A stretch of 64,000 nucleotides of DNA from CADEDH01 sp039201605 (GCA_039201605.1 JBCCRO010000009.1:62001-126000), one strand, 5' to 3'. Counted from the first letter of the stretch, positions 17,286-26,125 are shown. Translations and numbers: made by a program. The notes: generated by a model not told the origin, from the sequence alone.

Positions 17286-18473
17286 TCAGCAGCCGCCGCC
17301 GGAGGACGGGTTGCGCGGGATCGACGGGTCGACCACCTCGAGGTGGACATGGGGCCACGCCGGCGATGCCGTGTGCCCGTCGACCTGCGAGGTGAAGGGG
17401 AACGACGTGGCGTGGCCCGCGATCACCTCGCCCACCTCGACCCGGTAGCCGGGGCCCACGGCGACGTTCTGCACATGGAGCACCTTCACCTCGAGGTCGG
17501 GTCGGTCGTCGGGCCGGATCACCACGAAACCGTCCCGATAGTGGCAGTAGAGGGTGTAGTGACCGGCCCGGATGACGGTGCCCGACACCGGCGCGGTGAT
17601 GGCGGTACCGGGCTCGGTCACGATGTCGGCCGCTCCCTGACGATCGGTGCCCCGATTGCGGGAGGCGAGCACGGTGAACCGGGCGGGGGCGTCGTCGACG
17701 GCGGTGAGGGGCAGGGCGCCGGGGTGGGTCGACTGGTGGAAGCCCACCCGCTCGATCAGGGCCGACGGGGCGACGAGTTCCAGGCCGGCCACGGTGAGCA
17801 ACGGCTCGCCGTCGGCCACATCGACGCTGCGACCGGTCGGGCGACCGTCGCCGGTGTGGCAGAACCGGGCTGGGACGTCGTCGGACGGATACGGATGGCG
17901 GGCGATGAACTCGGTGGAGGCGGCGAGCTGCACCATCACCGCACCCCGGCTCATCACCCCGGTGGTCAGTCGATCGAGCCAGTAGGCACCGCCCTCGGTG
18001 TCGGGCGCCCGATCGAGCACCTGGTGGTAGGCCAGGTCGACGAAGGCTGCGTGACCGGTGACGTCGTCGGGGAACTCGCCGTAGCGGGTGACGAACTCGG
18101 CGCTGGCGGCGAAGTGGTCGGCGATGTCGGTCATCGATTGGCAGGCGTCGAGGCGACCCACCCAGTAGAGCGCGCCCTGAGGGTCGGGCTGGCGGCCGAA
18201 GAAGGCCCAGTACAGGCGGAACAGGCGAGCGTGGTCGACCGTCAGCTCGTCGTGGGCGGCGATCGAGGTGAACGTGGCCTCGGCCGAGGCGGCGGAGGCC
18301 GCCGTCGCGACGGGGGTCGACTCGTCGTCGGCGGCGGCCGGGAGGGCGATGAGTGCGGTGAGGATCAACACCATGGCGACGAGGGCCACGGCGTTGACGA
18401 TCGTCGTCGATCGGGTGCGGGGGGCGGCCGGTTGAGGGCGGGGCGGGGCCATGGGCTCCCCGTCGGTCGGCAT
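17286..18473 (-). CDS. Secreted DUF4214 protein with degenerate M23 peptidase domain
   Basis: A 395-residue exported protein. A basic N-terminus and hydrophobic segment IVNAVALVAMVLILTALIAL followed by PAAADD form a signal peptide. Residues about 75-210 hold two DUF4214 units (LYWAFFGRQPDPQGALYWVG and AYHQVLDRAPDTEGGAYWLD), domains common in S-layer and haemolysin-like surface proteins. The C-terminus is an M23/LysM-less peptidoglycan peptidase fold: GTAITAPVSGTVIRAGH and the second metal motif WPHVHLEV. The first metal motif HxGxD is replaced by NRGTD, so the usual first His is missing. Probably a cell-wall-binding protein without normal peptidase activity. Six Cys are present, one at the very C-terminus. 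Confidence 0.82.
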   Translation of the reverse strand: MPTDGEPMAPPRPQPAAPRTRSTTIVNAVALVAMVLILTALIALPAAADDESTPVATAASAASAEATFTSIAAHDELTVDHARLFRLYWAFFGRQPDPQGALYWVGRLDACQSMTDIADHFAASAEFVTRYGEFPDDVTGHAAFVDLAYHQVLDRAPDTEGGAYWLDRLTTGVMSRGAVMVQLAASTEFIARHPYPSDDVPARFCHTGDGRPTGRSVDVADGEPLLTVAGLELVAPSALIERVGFHQSTHPGALPLTAVDDAPARFTVLASRNRGTDRQGAADIVTEPGTAITAPVSGTVIRAGHYTLYCHYRDGFVVIRPDDRPDLEVKVLHVQNVAVGPGYRVEVGEVIAGHATSFPFTSQVDGHTASPAWPHVHLEVVDPSIPRNPSSGGGC

Positions 18474-18577
18474 CGGCCGGGGTTGAGGGCCTCAGGGCGA
18501 CGGCGGCGGCCCGGGCCGCCCGGCCCGGCGCCGTGCGGTCTGGTTGGGTCGGGCGTCGCCGTCTACGCTCGCCCTCC

Positions 18578-19531
18578 ATGACCACGCTGATCACGGGGGG
18601 ATCGGGGTTCGTCGGCGCCGAGATCGTCCGGCTGCTGCTGGCCGCCGGGGAGGGCCCCATCCATGTGGCCCAACGGTCGCCGGGTCCGGGGCGGCTGGCC
18701 GACGTCGCCGATCGTGTGACGTTCCACGAGCTCGACCTCACCGACCTCGACCGCATCGACGCCGTCGTCGACGCCGTGCGCCCCACCCGCTTCTTCCACT
18801 TCGGTGCCATGCTCACCGGCCCCGGCGAGCGGGATCCGCAGACCCTGCTCCAGGCCAACGGCGTCGGCTTCATCCGCACCATCGAGGCCGCCCGCCAGGC
18901 CGGGACCGAGCAGTTCATCTTCGCCAGCAGCATCGGCACCTATGGCCGCGACCTCGAACCGGGACTCATCGACGACCGAAGCCTGCAGCGGCCCCGCACC
19001 GCCTACGGCGTGACCAAGGTGCTGGGGGAGAACCTCGGCGCCTACTACCGGTCGAAGTACGGGATGGACTTCCGCTGCCTGCGCTACCCGGCCATCGTCG
19101 GCCCGGGGGTGACGACGTGGAGCCTGGCCCAGTACACGAGCTGGATGATCGAGAAGCCCGCACTGGGGGAACCGTTCGCCGTGTGGCGGACGCCGGACAC
19201 CACGATCGCCATCCTCTACTACCTCGACGCCGCCCGAGCCGCCGTCGAGTTGGCCGCCGCCCCCCAGGAGCGGATCAGGGGGATCAGCTACCTGGTGAAC
19301 GGCCCCCGGCCCACACCCAGCGCCGGCGAGCTGGCCGAGGCCGTGCGCCGCCACCTGCCCCAGGCCGACATCACCTTCGATCCCGACCCCGGCCTGCTGC
19401 GGGCCGGTCACATCCGCATCGACGACCGCTACGCCAACCAGGAGTGGGGCTGGGAGCCCCGCTTCGACGTCGACGACATGATCGTCGACATCATCGAAAC
19501 CGCCCGCTCGACGGAGGCCGCCGACCGATGA
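18578..19531 (+). CDS. NAD-dependent epimerase/dehydratase family protein
   Basis: A 317-residue extended short-chain dehydrogenase. The NAD-binding TGGSGFVG is at residues 6-13, the catalytic Ser near SSIGTYG (117-123) and the YxxxK pair is Tyr143/Lys147 in AYGVTK. The C-terminal substrate domain is complete, closing with FDVDDMIVDIIE. Overall it resembles UDP-glucose-epimerase-like and L-threonine-dehydrogenase-like members; substrate not determinable. The stop codon overlaps the ATG of the next gene (ATGA), so this enzyme and the AhpD-like redox protein are made together, which is the main hint about the latter's pathway. Confidence 0.88.
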   Translation: MTTLITGGSGFVGAEIVRLLLAAGEGPIHVAQRSPGPGRLADVADRVTFHELDLTDLDRIDAVVDAVRPTRFFHFGAMLTGPGERDPQTLLQANGVGFIRTIEAARQAGTEQFIFASSIGTYGRDLEPGLIDDRSLQRPRTAYGVTKVLGENLGAYYRSKYGMDFRCLRYPAIVGPGVTTWSLAQYTSWMIEKPALGEPFAVWRTPDTTIAILYYLDAARAAVELAAAPQERIRGISYLVNGPRPTPSAGELAEAVRRHLPQADITFDPDPGLLRAGHIRIDDRYANQEWGWEPRFDVDDMIVDIIETARSTEAADR

Positions 19532-20505
19532 CCGTGATCCTCGACGACGCCGACCTGCTCCCCCACCCCACCCGGCGGGACGCCGTGGTGCGGGCCTGGA
19601 CCCAACTCGTCGGCCCCGGCCCGGTGCTGTCGGCCGACGAACGCCGGGCCGTGATCGGCTGGGCCCGCGCCGCCTGGGCCGGTGCCACCGCCCCGGACGA
19701 GCAGGGTGGCCCGGCGGCCGAAGCCGCCCACTGGCTGGCCGCCGACGCCGGCGGCATCACGGCCGAGGTGGTCGACGACCTCGAGGCCCGAGGCCTGGAC
19801 CGGCTCCGCTACCTGGAGATCGTTGGCATCGTGGGCCGACTGGCCAACATCGACTTCTACGCTCGCGGCCTCGGGGCCTCCCTGCCCGCCGTCCCCGACG
19901 AGGCGCATCCCTCCCCCGAGCCCACCGGGCAGGTGGCGCCCGAGCGGGAGCGGCGAGGCTTCGTTCCAAGCATCGCCGCGCTGCGGGCCCCGTTCGTGCT
20001 CGACGCCCTCCCCGGCGAGGGGGAGGAGCTGCGGGCCATGCACGAGCCGATGTACCTCCCGATGACGGCCATCGGTGATTTCACCTTCGGCGACGTGCTG
20101 ACCCGGCCGCAGATCGAGTACCTGGCGTCACGGGCCTCGTACCTCAACGAGTGCTTCTATTGACTGCTCTCCCACACCCGGTTCCTCCGTGCGAGTGCGA
20201 CCGCCATCGATCACGATCTCGACATCACCCCGATCGCCAGCGGCGGCGCCCCCGACGTCGACGGCGGCGCCGCGCTGGCCGCGCTGGCCACGACCCTCAC
20301 CACCGACACGGCGAGCGGACCGACCGCCGAGCGCGACGCCCTGGTGGCCGCCGTCGGCGCCGCTGCAGCCGAACGGGCGGTCGGGGTGTGCGCCACCTTC
20401 CAGATGATGAATCGGCTCCTCGACGGTGTCGGGGCGCCGGTCGACAAGGCGCTCCATCCCCTGGCCGTGGAACTCGGCTACGAGACGAGCGACATCACCC
20501 GGTAG
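19528..20505 (+). CDS. AhpD/CMD-like redox protein with in-frame TGA at the second active-site cysteine; candidate selenoprotein (CxxU)
   Basis: Conventional translation stops after 211 codons at TGA 20161-20163, but the same frame continues 113 codons to TAG 20503-20505 and that continuation is clearly the rest of the same domain. Before the TGA: LTRPQIEYLASRASYLNECFY; after it: LLSHTRFLR, later MMNRLLDGVGAPVDKALHPL, matching the NR..DG.G.P end of carboxymuconolactone decarboxylase/AhpD-like proteins. With Sec at codon 212 the active site is Glu197, Cys209, Sec212, His216, the same spacing as Glu118, Cys130, Cys133, His137 of M. tuberculosis AhpD. The TGA thus replaces the peroxidatic cysteine. 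Full product 325 residues; the N-terminal 180 are a helical extension. The alternative is a nonsense mutation in a pseudogene. Confidence 0.8.
20164..20200 (+). promoter_or_regulatory. Candidate bacterial SECIS stem-loop after the TGA
   Basis: Bacterial SECIS elements lie directly after the UGA and present a G-U in an apical loop about 16-37 bases on. Here CGG (20179-20181) pairs with CCG (20187-20189) around the loop UUCCU, with an outer CAC (20173-20175)/GUG (20195-20197) stem; the GGUU lies 17-20 bases after the UGA. The stems are short, so the structural support is only moderate. Confidence 0.4.
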
Positions 20506-20519
20506 CGGCCGAGGGCCCG

Positions 20520-20714
20520 TCAGCCCCCAGTGGTGGTCGTCGTCGTGTCACCCTCGCCCGAGAACAGACCCTCGAAGAACACGCCGAGCGACTCGACCAG
20601 GTCGCCGAGCCAACCGAAGAACGATCGGCCCTCGAGACCGGCGGCGCCGGGGTTGGTGAGCACGAAGAAGAGCACGAAGCCGATGATCAGGTACACGACC
20701 CACTTGTTGTCCAT
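20520..20714 (-). CDS. Small single-span membrane protein
   Basis: A 64-residue protein beginning MDNKWVVYLIIGFVLFFVLT, one transmembrane segment, then an amphipathic stretch (FFGWLGDLVESLGVFFEGLF) and a C-terminal run of six Thr and two Gly. The ATG at 20714 has GGAGGA 9 bases upstream, which decides against the longer open frame. Function unknown; its stop is 14 bases from the end of the AhpD-like gene, arranged convergently. Confidence 0.65.
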   Translation of the reverse strand: MDNKWVVYLIIGFVLFFVLTNPGAAGLEGRSFFGWLGDLVESLGVFFEGLFSGEGDTTTTTTGG

Positions 20715-20828
20715 CGCCGAGCTTCCTCCGCCGTCGGTTCGCCACCAGTCTTGTCGATGAACGTCGCCACGTGATGGAGCCCCCGGCTCGACGTTGCCCC
20801 CGGGGCCGGGTGAGGCCATGATCAAGTT

Positions 20829-21311
20829 GTGGCTGACGTTCGCGAGACCATCCTCCCCGGTGTCGGGGTACGACACGACTTCACCAACGCCTGGGGCCAG
20901 CCCCTGGCCGTCCTCGTCCACCACGACGGCCGCCGGGAGCTCCTCGTCTACAGCGAGGGCGATCCCGACGCCTGCTCGGCCGTGGTCAAGCTGACCAACG
21001 ACGAATCGCGGACCGTGGCCGAGCTGCTCGGCGCCTCAACCGTCACCGAACAGGTGGGCGTGGTGCAGCACGAGATCGAGGGCCTGTCGATGGAGTGGAT
21101 CACGATCCCCGCCGGGGTCGAGGCCGACGGCGGCACGATCGGCGACGGCGAGTACCGCACCCGGACCGGCACCAGCATCGTGGCCGTCCTGCGTGACGAC
21201 ACCCCGATCGCCGCCCCGCCGCCCGAGTTCGCCCTCCAGGCCGGCGACACGGTGGTGGCCATCGGCACCACCGACGGGTTGAATTCGCTGCGATCGATCA
21301 TCCGCGGCTGA
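20829..21311 (+). CDS. KhtT-like regulatory subunit with TrkA-C domain
   Basis: A 160-residue cytoplasmic protein whose C-terminal half (residues about 80-158) is an RCK_C/TrkA-C domain, seen in RTRTGTSIVAVLRDDTPIAA followed by ALQAGDTVVAIGTTDGLNSL. The N-terminal part matches KhtT, which gates the membrane antiporter KhtU in response to pH and nucleotides. The membrane partner begins 18 bases downstream. Start is the GTG at 20829. It is divergent from the small membrane protein gene. Together the pair should form a potassium (or cation)/proton antiporter. Confidence 0.88.
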   Translation: MADVRETILPGVGVRHDFTNAWGQPLAVLVHHDGRRELLVYSEGDPDACSAVVKLTNDESRTVAELLGASTVTEQVGVVQHEIEGLSMEWITIPAGVEADGGTIGDGEYRTRTGTSIVAVLRDDTPIAAPPPEFALQAGDTVVAIGTTDGLNSLRSIIRG

Positions 21312-21329
21312 CGCATCCCGGTCTCCACT

Positions 21330-22523
21330 GTGTTCTTCGCCGCCGGCTCGGCCGATACCGCCCTGGCCTTCCTCGAACTGGGCCTGCTCGCCCTCGGCCT
21401 GTCGCTGCTCAGCCGCCTGGCCAGCAAGTGGGGCATCACGGCCGTGCCGCTGTTCCTGATCGCAGGCCTGGCGTTCGGCGACGGTGGCATCGTGCGGGTC
21501 GACGTGAGCGAGACGTTCATCTCCCTGGCGGCCGAGATCGGGGTGTTGCTCCTGCTGTTCACCCTCGGCCTCGAGTACTCCGACGTCGAACTTCGGGCCG
21601 GTCTGCGCACCGGCACCGGCGCCGGCCTGCTCGACATGGCCCTCAACGCCACCCCCGGCATCGTCCTCGGACTGCTCCTCGGGTGGGAGCCGCTGGCCGC
21701 CGTCCTCCTCGGCGGGGTGACGTGGATCTCGTCGTCGGGGGTGATCTCGAAGTCGCTGTCGGATCTGGGGCGTCTCGGTTTCCGTGAGACGCCGAGCGTG
21801 CTCAACCTGCTCGTGGTGGAGGATCTGGCCATGGCCGTCTACCTCCCGGTGGTGGCGGCCCTGATCGTGGGTGGGACGCTCCTGGCCACCATGACCAGCG
21901 TGGCCATCGCCCTGGGCACGGTGGCCATCATCCTGATCCTGGCGCTCCGGTTCGGGGGACCGTTGAGCGACCGGCTCGACACCGAATCCGATGAATCGCT
22001 ACTGCTCGCCGTCTTCGGCCTGGCCCTGGCCGTGGCCGGGGTGGCCCAGCTGCTGCAGGTGTCGGGCGCCATCGGGGCCTTCCTCGTCGGCCTGGCCCTC
22101 ACCGGCCACACCGAGGAGCGGGCCATGCAGCTCATCAGCCCGCTGCGCGATCTGTTCGCCGCCACCTTCTTCGTCTTCTTCTCGTTCCAGATCGATCCCC
22201 GCGATCTGGTGAGCGTGGCCCTGCCCGCCGTGGCGCTGGCCCTGGTCGGCGCCCTGACCAAGTTCGCCACCGGGTGGTACGCCGCAGGCAGGATCGGGGT
22301 GGCCCGACGGGGCCGCATCCGGGCCGGCACCGTGCTCATCGCCCGGGGCGAGTTCTCCATCGTGATCGCCGCCCTGGGATCGGAGCTGGTCGACGGGCCC
22401 GATCTGAGCGCCCTGGCCGCCGGCTACGTACTGACCACCGCCATCGTCGGTCCGCTCCTGACCAAGTTCTCCGATCGGCCCAGCCCGCTGGTGGCCACGG
22501 TCGCCCCCTCCCCCGCTCGCTGA
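21330..22523 (+). CDS. CPA2-family potassium/proton antiporter (KhtU-like)
   Basis: A 397-residue integral membrane protein with about twelve spans covering the whole Na_H_Exchanger fold. Recognisable are the N-terminal repeat (GITAVPLFLIAGLAFGDGGI, IGVLLLLFTLGLEYS), TWISSSGVISKSLSDLG at the substrate crossover, the acidic ENLxxED-like site LLVVEDLAMAVYLP, and SGAIGAFLVGLALTG. There is no C-terminal RCK_N domain, as expected when the regulatory subunit is the separate KhtT-like protein encoded just upstream. GTG start at 21330. Role: potassium efflux and pH homeostasis. Confidence 0.92.
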   Translation: MFFAAGSADTALAFLELGLLALGLSLLSRLASKWGITAVPLFLIAGLAFGDGGIVRVDVSETFISLAAEIGVLLLLFTLGLEYSDVELRAGLRTGTGAGLLDMALNATPGIVLGLLLGWEPLAAVLLGGVTWISSSGVISKSLSDLGRLGFRETPSVLNLLVVEDLAMAVYLPVVAALIVGGTLLATMTSVAIALGTVAIILILALRFGGPLSDRLDTESDESLLLAVFGLALAVAGVAQLLQVSGAIGAFLVGLALTGHTEERAMQLISPLRDLFAATFFVFFSFQIDPRDLVSVALPAVALALVGALTKFATGWYAAGRIGVARRGRIRAGTVLIARGEFSIVIAALGSELVDGPDLSALAAGYVLTTAIVGPLLTKFSDRPSPLVATVAPSPAR

Positions 22524-22637
22524 CCCGGGCCCGGGTGGCCGCCGACGTCCAGCACTCGGGCCGCCCCACCGGGTGCGGACTTGCCCCGCCCGGCGGAGAG
22601 CCAGCACCCTGGGTGCGGGCAGGAGGAGCGACGAGCT

Positions 22638-24227
22638 GTGGGGTATCCGGGAACGTTCGCCGGTGAGCGGGGTGACCATCCGGCGGTGATCATGACCGGC
22701 TCGGGCGACGTGCGGACCTACGCCGAGCTCGACGCCGAGTCCAACCGCTTGGCCCGACTCCTCCGGGCGCAGGGTCTGGTCGCCGGCGACCATGTGGCCC
22801 TGTTCATGGAGAACCAGATCCGGTACTACGACGTGGTGTGGGCCGCGCTCCGAACCGGCATCCAGCTCACCCTGATCAACAGCTACCTGACGGCGGAGGA
22901 GGCGGCGTACATCGTCGACGACTGCGACGCCCGCCTGGTGATCTCGTCCCGAGCCCGGGCCGAGGCGGCCACCGGGATCGACCCAGCGACCACCCCCGGC
23001 GTCGAGCGGTGGCTGATGATCGACGGGCTGCCTGCCGCCGGCGACGAGAGCGGGCCGACGTGGGAGTCGTACGAGGACGCCGTGGCCCCGCACCCACCGA
23101 CGGCGGTGGACGACGAGTGCCCGGGCGGCTTCATGCTCTACTCCTCGGGCACCACCGGGCGACCGAAGGGGGTGGTGCGGCCCGTGCCCGAGGGCTCGGT
23201 CCACGAGCTCGACTCCCGCACCGAGCGCTTCCTCATCCCGTACTTCGGCTACGCCCCGGACATGGTCTACCTGTCGCCGGCGCCGCTCTATCACGCCGCC
23301 CCGATGGCGTATGGCCAGGCCGTGCATCGGGTGGGCGGCACGGTGGTGGTGATGGAGCGGTTCGACGCCGCCGCCTGCCTGGCCGCCCTCGACCGGTACG
23401 ACGCCACCCACAGCCAATTCGTGCCGACGATGTTCGTCCGCATGCTCAAGTTGGCGGCCGACGAGCGGGCGCACCACGACCTGTCGAGCCTCCGCTACGC
23501 CATCCACGCCGCCGCCCCCTGCCCGGTCCCGGTCAAGCGGGACATGATCGAGTGGTGGGGCCCCGTCCTCTACGAGTACTACGCCGGTTCGGAGGGCAAC
23601 GGGGCGACGGTGATCGACAGCGAGGAGTGGCTGGCCCACCCTGGGTCGGTCGGGCGGCCGCGGCCGCCGGCGGCGGTCCACATCTGTGACGACGATGGCA
23701 ACGAGCTCCCGGCCGGCGAGACCGGCGGCGTGTACTTCTCCGGCGGCGGCGCCTACCACTATCACAAGGCGCCGGAGAAGACGGCGGCCGCCGCCCTGCC
23801 CGGGGGCCGCACCACCCTGGGCGACATCGGCTACGTCGACGACGACGGCTACCTCTACCTCACCGACCGCAAGGCCAACATGATCATCGCCGGTGGGGTC
23901 AACATCTACCCCCAGGAGATCGAGAGCGTCCTCATCGGTCATCCGGCGGTGGCCGATGTCGCCGTGTTCGGCGTGCCCGACCCCGACCTGGGCGAGCAGG
24001 TCAAGGCGGTGATCCAGCTGCTCGATCCCGCCGGCGCCGACGACGAGACCGCAGCCACCACCCTGGCCGCCGAGCTGCTCGCCTACTGCGGTGAGCACCT
24101 GGCCCGATACAAGGTGCCCCGCTCGATCGACTTCGAGGCCGACCTGCCCCGCCTGCCCACCGGCAAGCTCTACAAGCGCCTGCTGCGGGACCGGTACTGG
24201 GGCCGCACCACTTCGACCATCGTCTAG
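22638..24227 (+). CDS. Acyl-CoA synthetase (AMP-dependent ligase)
   Basis: A 529-residue ANL-superfamily enzyme that activates a carboxylic acid to acyl-AMP and then acyl-CoA. P-loop A3 is YSSGTTGRPKGVV, A5 is YEYYAGSEGNG, A7/A8 are TLGDIGYVDDDGYLYLTDRK and NMIIAGGVNIYPQEIE, and the catalytic A10 Lys is in LPTGKLYKRLL. Start GTG 22638 has AGGAGG at 22621-22626. An additional open stretch upstream is not needed. It most resembles fatty-acid/steroid-side-chain type ligases (FadD-like), but acid specificity is not readable. No beta-oxidation genes adjoin it. Confidence 0.93.
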   Translation: MGYPGTFAGERGDHPAVIMTGSGDVRTYAELDAESNRLARLLRAQGLVAGDHVALFMENQIRYYDVVWAALRTGIQLTLINSYLTAEEAAYIVDDCDARLVISSRARAEAATGIDPATTPGVERWLMIDGLPAAGDESGPTWESYEDAVAPHPPTAVDDECPGGFMLYSSGTTGRPKGVVRPVPEGSVHELDSRTERFLIPYFGYAPDMVYLSPAPLYHAAPMAYGQAVHRVGGTVVVMERFDAAACLAALDRYDATHSQFVPTMFVRMLKLAADERAHHDLSSLRYAIHAAAPCPVPVKRDMIEWWGPVLYEYYAGSEGNGATVIDSEEWLAHPGSVGRPRPPAAVHICDDDGNELPAGETGGVYFSGGGAYHYHKAPEKTAAAALPGGRTTLGDIGYVDDDGYLYLTDRKANMIIAGGVNIYPQEIESVLIGHPAVADVAVFGVPDPDLGEQVKAVIQLLDPAGADDETAATTLAAELLAYCGEHLARYKVPRSIDFEADLPRLPTGKLYKRLLRDRYWGRTTSTIV

Positions 24228-24320
24228 CGACGGCGGCCGGTAGGGCAGCCCCGACCACCGGGGCACCGTCGGCCACCGGTCACCCAGCACCGGCCCGCCG
24301 ATCGTGCCAACCTTGGCGAC

Positions 24321-25244
24321 GTGGAGGTGTCGAGCCCCGACAAGCTGCTGTTCCCCGCCGACGGGATCACCAAGGCCCAGGTGGTCGAGCACTATCGGCG
24401 GGTGGGCGAGGCAATGGTCGGGATCCTGGCCGGTCGACCGCTCACCGTCCAGCGGTTCCCCCGGGGTATCGAGGCCAAGGGGTTCATGCAGAAGAACGCC
24501 GCCGACCACTTCCCCCCGTCGATCCGGCGGCTCCCGGTGCCGAAGCGGGGCGGGGGCGAGACCCTCTACCCCGTCGTCGAACGGGCCGAGGATCTGGTCT
24601 TCCTGGCCAATCAGAACACCGTCACCTTCCACATGTGGACCTCGTCGGCCGATCGCCCCGGCCACCCGGACTGGTTGGTGATCGACCTCGACCCCACCGC
24701 CGACGACCTCGACGGGGTCCGCACCGCGGTGCTCACCGTACGGGAGGTGCTGACCTCGTTCGGGTTGGACGGGGTGCCGGTCGCCACCGGCTCCAAGGGC
24801 TTCCACGTGTGGACGGCCCTCGACGGGACCGACGGGTTCGACCGGGTGTCGCTGGCCGCTCGGGCGGTGGCCGGGCTGGCCGCCCTGCGGGCCCCCGAGC
24901 GGCTCACCACCGAGTTCCTGAAGAAGGAGCGGAAGGGTCGGGTGTTCGTCGACTGGTTGCGGGCAACGCCGACGGCCACGGTGGTCGTGCCCTTCTCCCT
25001 GCGACCCCGCCCCGGGGCCCCCGTCGCCGTGCCCCTGACCTGGGACGAGGTGGCCACCGCCCACCCCGACGGCGGCCGCCTGAGCGACACCGAGGCCGTG
25101 GCCGAGCGGCTGACCCTCGGCGCCTCCCTGGTCGGCGGCGCCGGGGACGGGGCCCGACTGCCGGTGGACGACATCGAGGCCGAGGCCCGGGCCGCCGGGG
25201 TCGATCTCGACACCCCGCACGATCGGTTCGGGCGGAAACGCTGA
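24321..25244 (+). CDS. LigD-type DNA/RNA polymerase (PolDom) stand-alone protein
   Basis: A 307-residue archaeo-eukaryotic primase-type polymerase equal to the polymerase domain of LigD. It begins with the family hallmark SSPDKLLFPADGITKAQVVE and has FMQKNAADHFP, the catalytic DxD in WLVIDLDPT, the His of GSKGFHVW and the third Asp in VFVDWLR. No ligase or 3'-phosphoesterase domain is attached and no Ku gene is visible. Such proteins fill gaps and insert ribonucleotides during end joining or base excision repair in actinobacteria. Start is the GTG at 24321. Confidence 0.93.
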   Translation: MEVSSPDKLLFPADGITKAQVVEHYRRVGEAMVGILAGRPLTVQRFPRGIEAKGFMQKNAADHFPPSIRRLPVPKRGGGETLYPVVERAEDLVFLANQNTVTFHMWTSSADRPGHPDWLVIDLDPTADDLDGVRTAVLTVREVLTSFGLDGVPVATGSKGFHVWTALDGTDGFDRVSLAARAVAGLAALRAPERLTTEFLKKERKGRVFVDWLRATPTATVVVPFSLRPRPGAPVAVPLTWDEVATAHPDGGRLSDTEAVAERLTLGASLVGGAGDGARLPVDDIEAEARAAGVDLDTPHDRFGRKR

Positions 25245-25381
25245 CCGATGTCGAACGGGGCCGTGCTCGTTCGTCGTAGACACGGAGCCGGGCCCCGGAC
25301 CGGGACGGCCACCACCATCACGACCGAACCGAACGACCGAGCAGCACCGGGCGACGAGCCCGAACCCAGGAGGAGCATCGT

Positions 25382-26116
25382 ATGAGTGACGACCAGGCCA
25401 CCTCGACCTTGACCATCGACGACCAGCAGGTGGTCGACCGGGCCGCCTGGCTGGCGGCGCACCAGGAGCACCTGGCCAAGGAGAAGGCCTTCACCCGGGA
25501 GCGGGAGGCGATGGCGGAGGCCCGCCGTGACCTGCCGTGGTTGGAGATCACCGAGGAGTACGTCTTCGACGCCGCCGACGGTGAGGTGGACCTCCTCGGT
25601 CTCTTCGGCGACAACACCCAGCTGATCATCTACCACTTCATGTTCGGGCCCGACTGGGGCGACGAGGGGTGTCCCACCTGTTCGTTCTGGGCCGACAACT
25701 ACAACGGCACCCCGGCGCACCTGGGAGCCCGCGACACCGCCTTCGCCGTGGTGTCCCGGGCCTCGATGGAGCAGATCACCACCTATCGGGATCGCATGGG
25801 GTGGGACTTCCGCTGGGTGTCGAGCGGACGGAGCGCCTTCAACTTCGACCTCGGCGTGAGCGCACGTCCCGAACAGCTCGAATCCGGCGACACGCCCTAC
25901 AACCTCGGCACCGCGGCGCCCATGGGGCCGGAATCGCCCGGCGTCAGCGTGTTCGCACGGGTCGGCGACCGGGTGTTCCTCACCCACCAGGTCTTCGCCC
26001 GGGGTCTCGATCTGTTCAACGGCACCTACCACCTGCTCGACCTCACCCCGAAGGGCCGCGACGAGCAGATCCTGCCGTGGACCATGTCCTGGCTCCGCCG
26101 CCACGACCGGTACTGA
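25382..26116 (+). CDS. DUF899 family thioredoxin-like protein
   Basis: A 244-residue soluble protein of the DUF899 family, a thioredoxin-fold group. The core reads LLGLFGDNTQLIIYHFMFGP, then the CxxC-type site in DEGCPTCSFWADNYNG, AFAVVSRASMEQITTYRDRM and GWDFRWVSSG. The remaining half carries the typical TYHLLDLTPKGRDE close to the C-terminus. The CPTC pair suggests redox activity, not shown. ATG 25382 with AGGAGG at 25368-25373. No obvious operon partner; the next gene is convergent. Confidence 0.92.
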   Translation: MSDDQATSTLTIDDQQVVDRAAWLAAHQEHLAKEKAFTREREAMAEARRDLPWLEITEEYVFDAADGEVDLLGLFGDNTQLIIYHFMFGPDWGDEGCPTCSFWADNYNGTPAHLGARDTAFAVVSRASMEQITTYRDRMGWDFRWVSSGRSAFNFDLGVSARPEQLESGDTPYNLGTAAPMGPESPGVSVFARVGDRVFLTHQVFARGLDLFNGTYHLLDLTPKGRDEQILPWTMSWLRRHDRY

Positions 26117-26125
26117 GCGCCCGGG

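Noticed and set aside
19528..20163. Taking the AhpD-like gene as a complete 211-residue protein
   Set aside because: The sequence after the TGA continues the same conserved domain, including the active-site His, so a natural end at 20163 is unlikely.
24228..24320. Possible regulatory RNA between the acyl-CoA synthetase and LigD-type genes
   Set aside because: Only 93 bases, GC-rich, no clear dyad or promoter could be identified.
21999..25283. 1094-residue minus-strand open frame
   Set aside because: Covers three well-supported plus-strand genes, low-complexity Gly/Val/Asp composition, no domain match.
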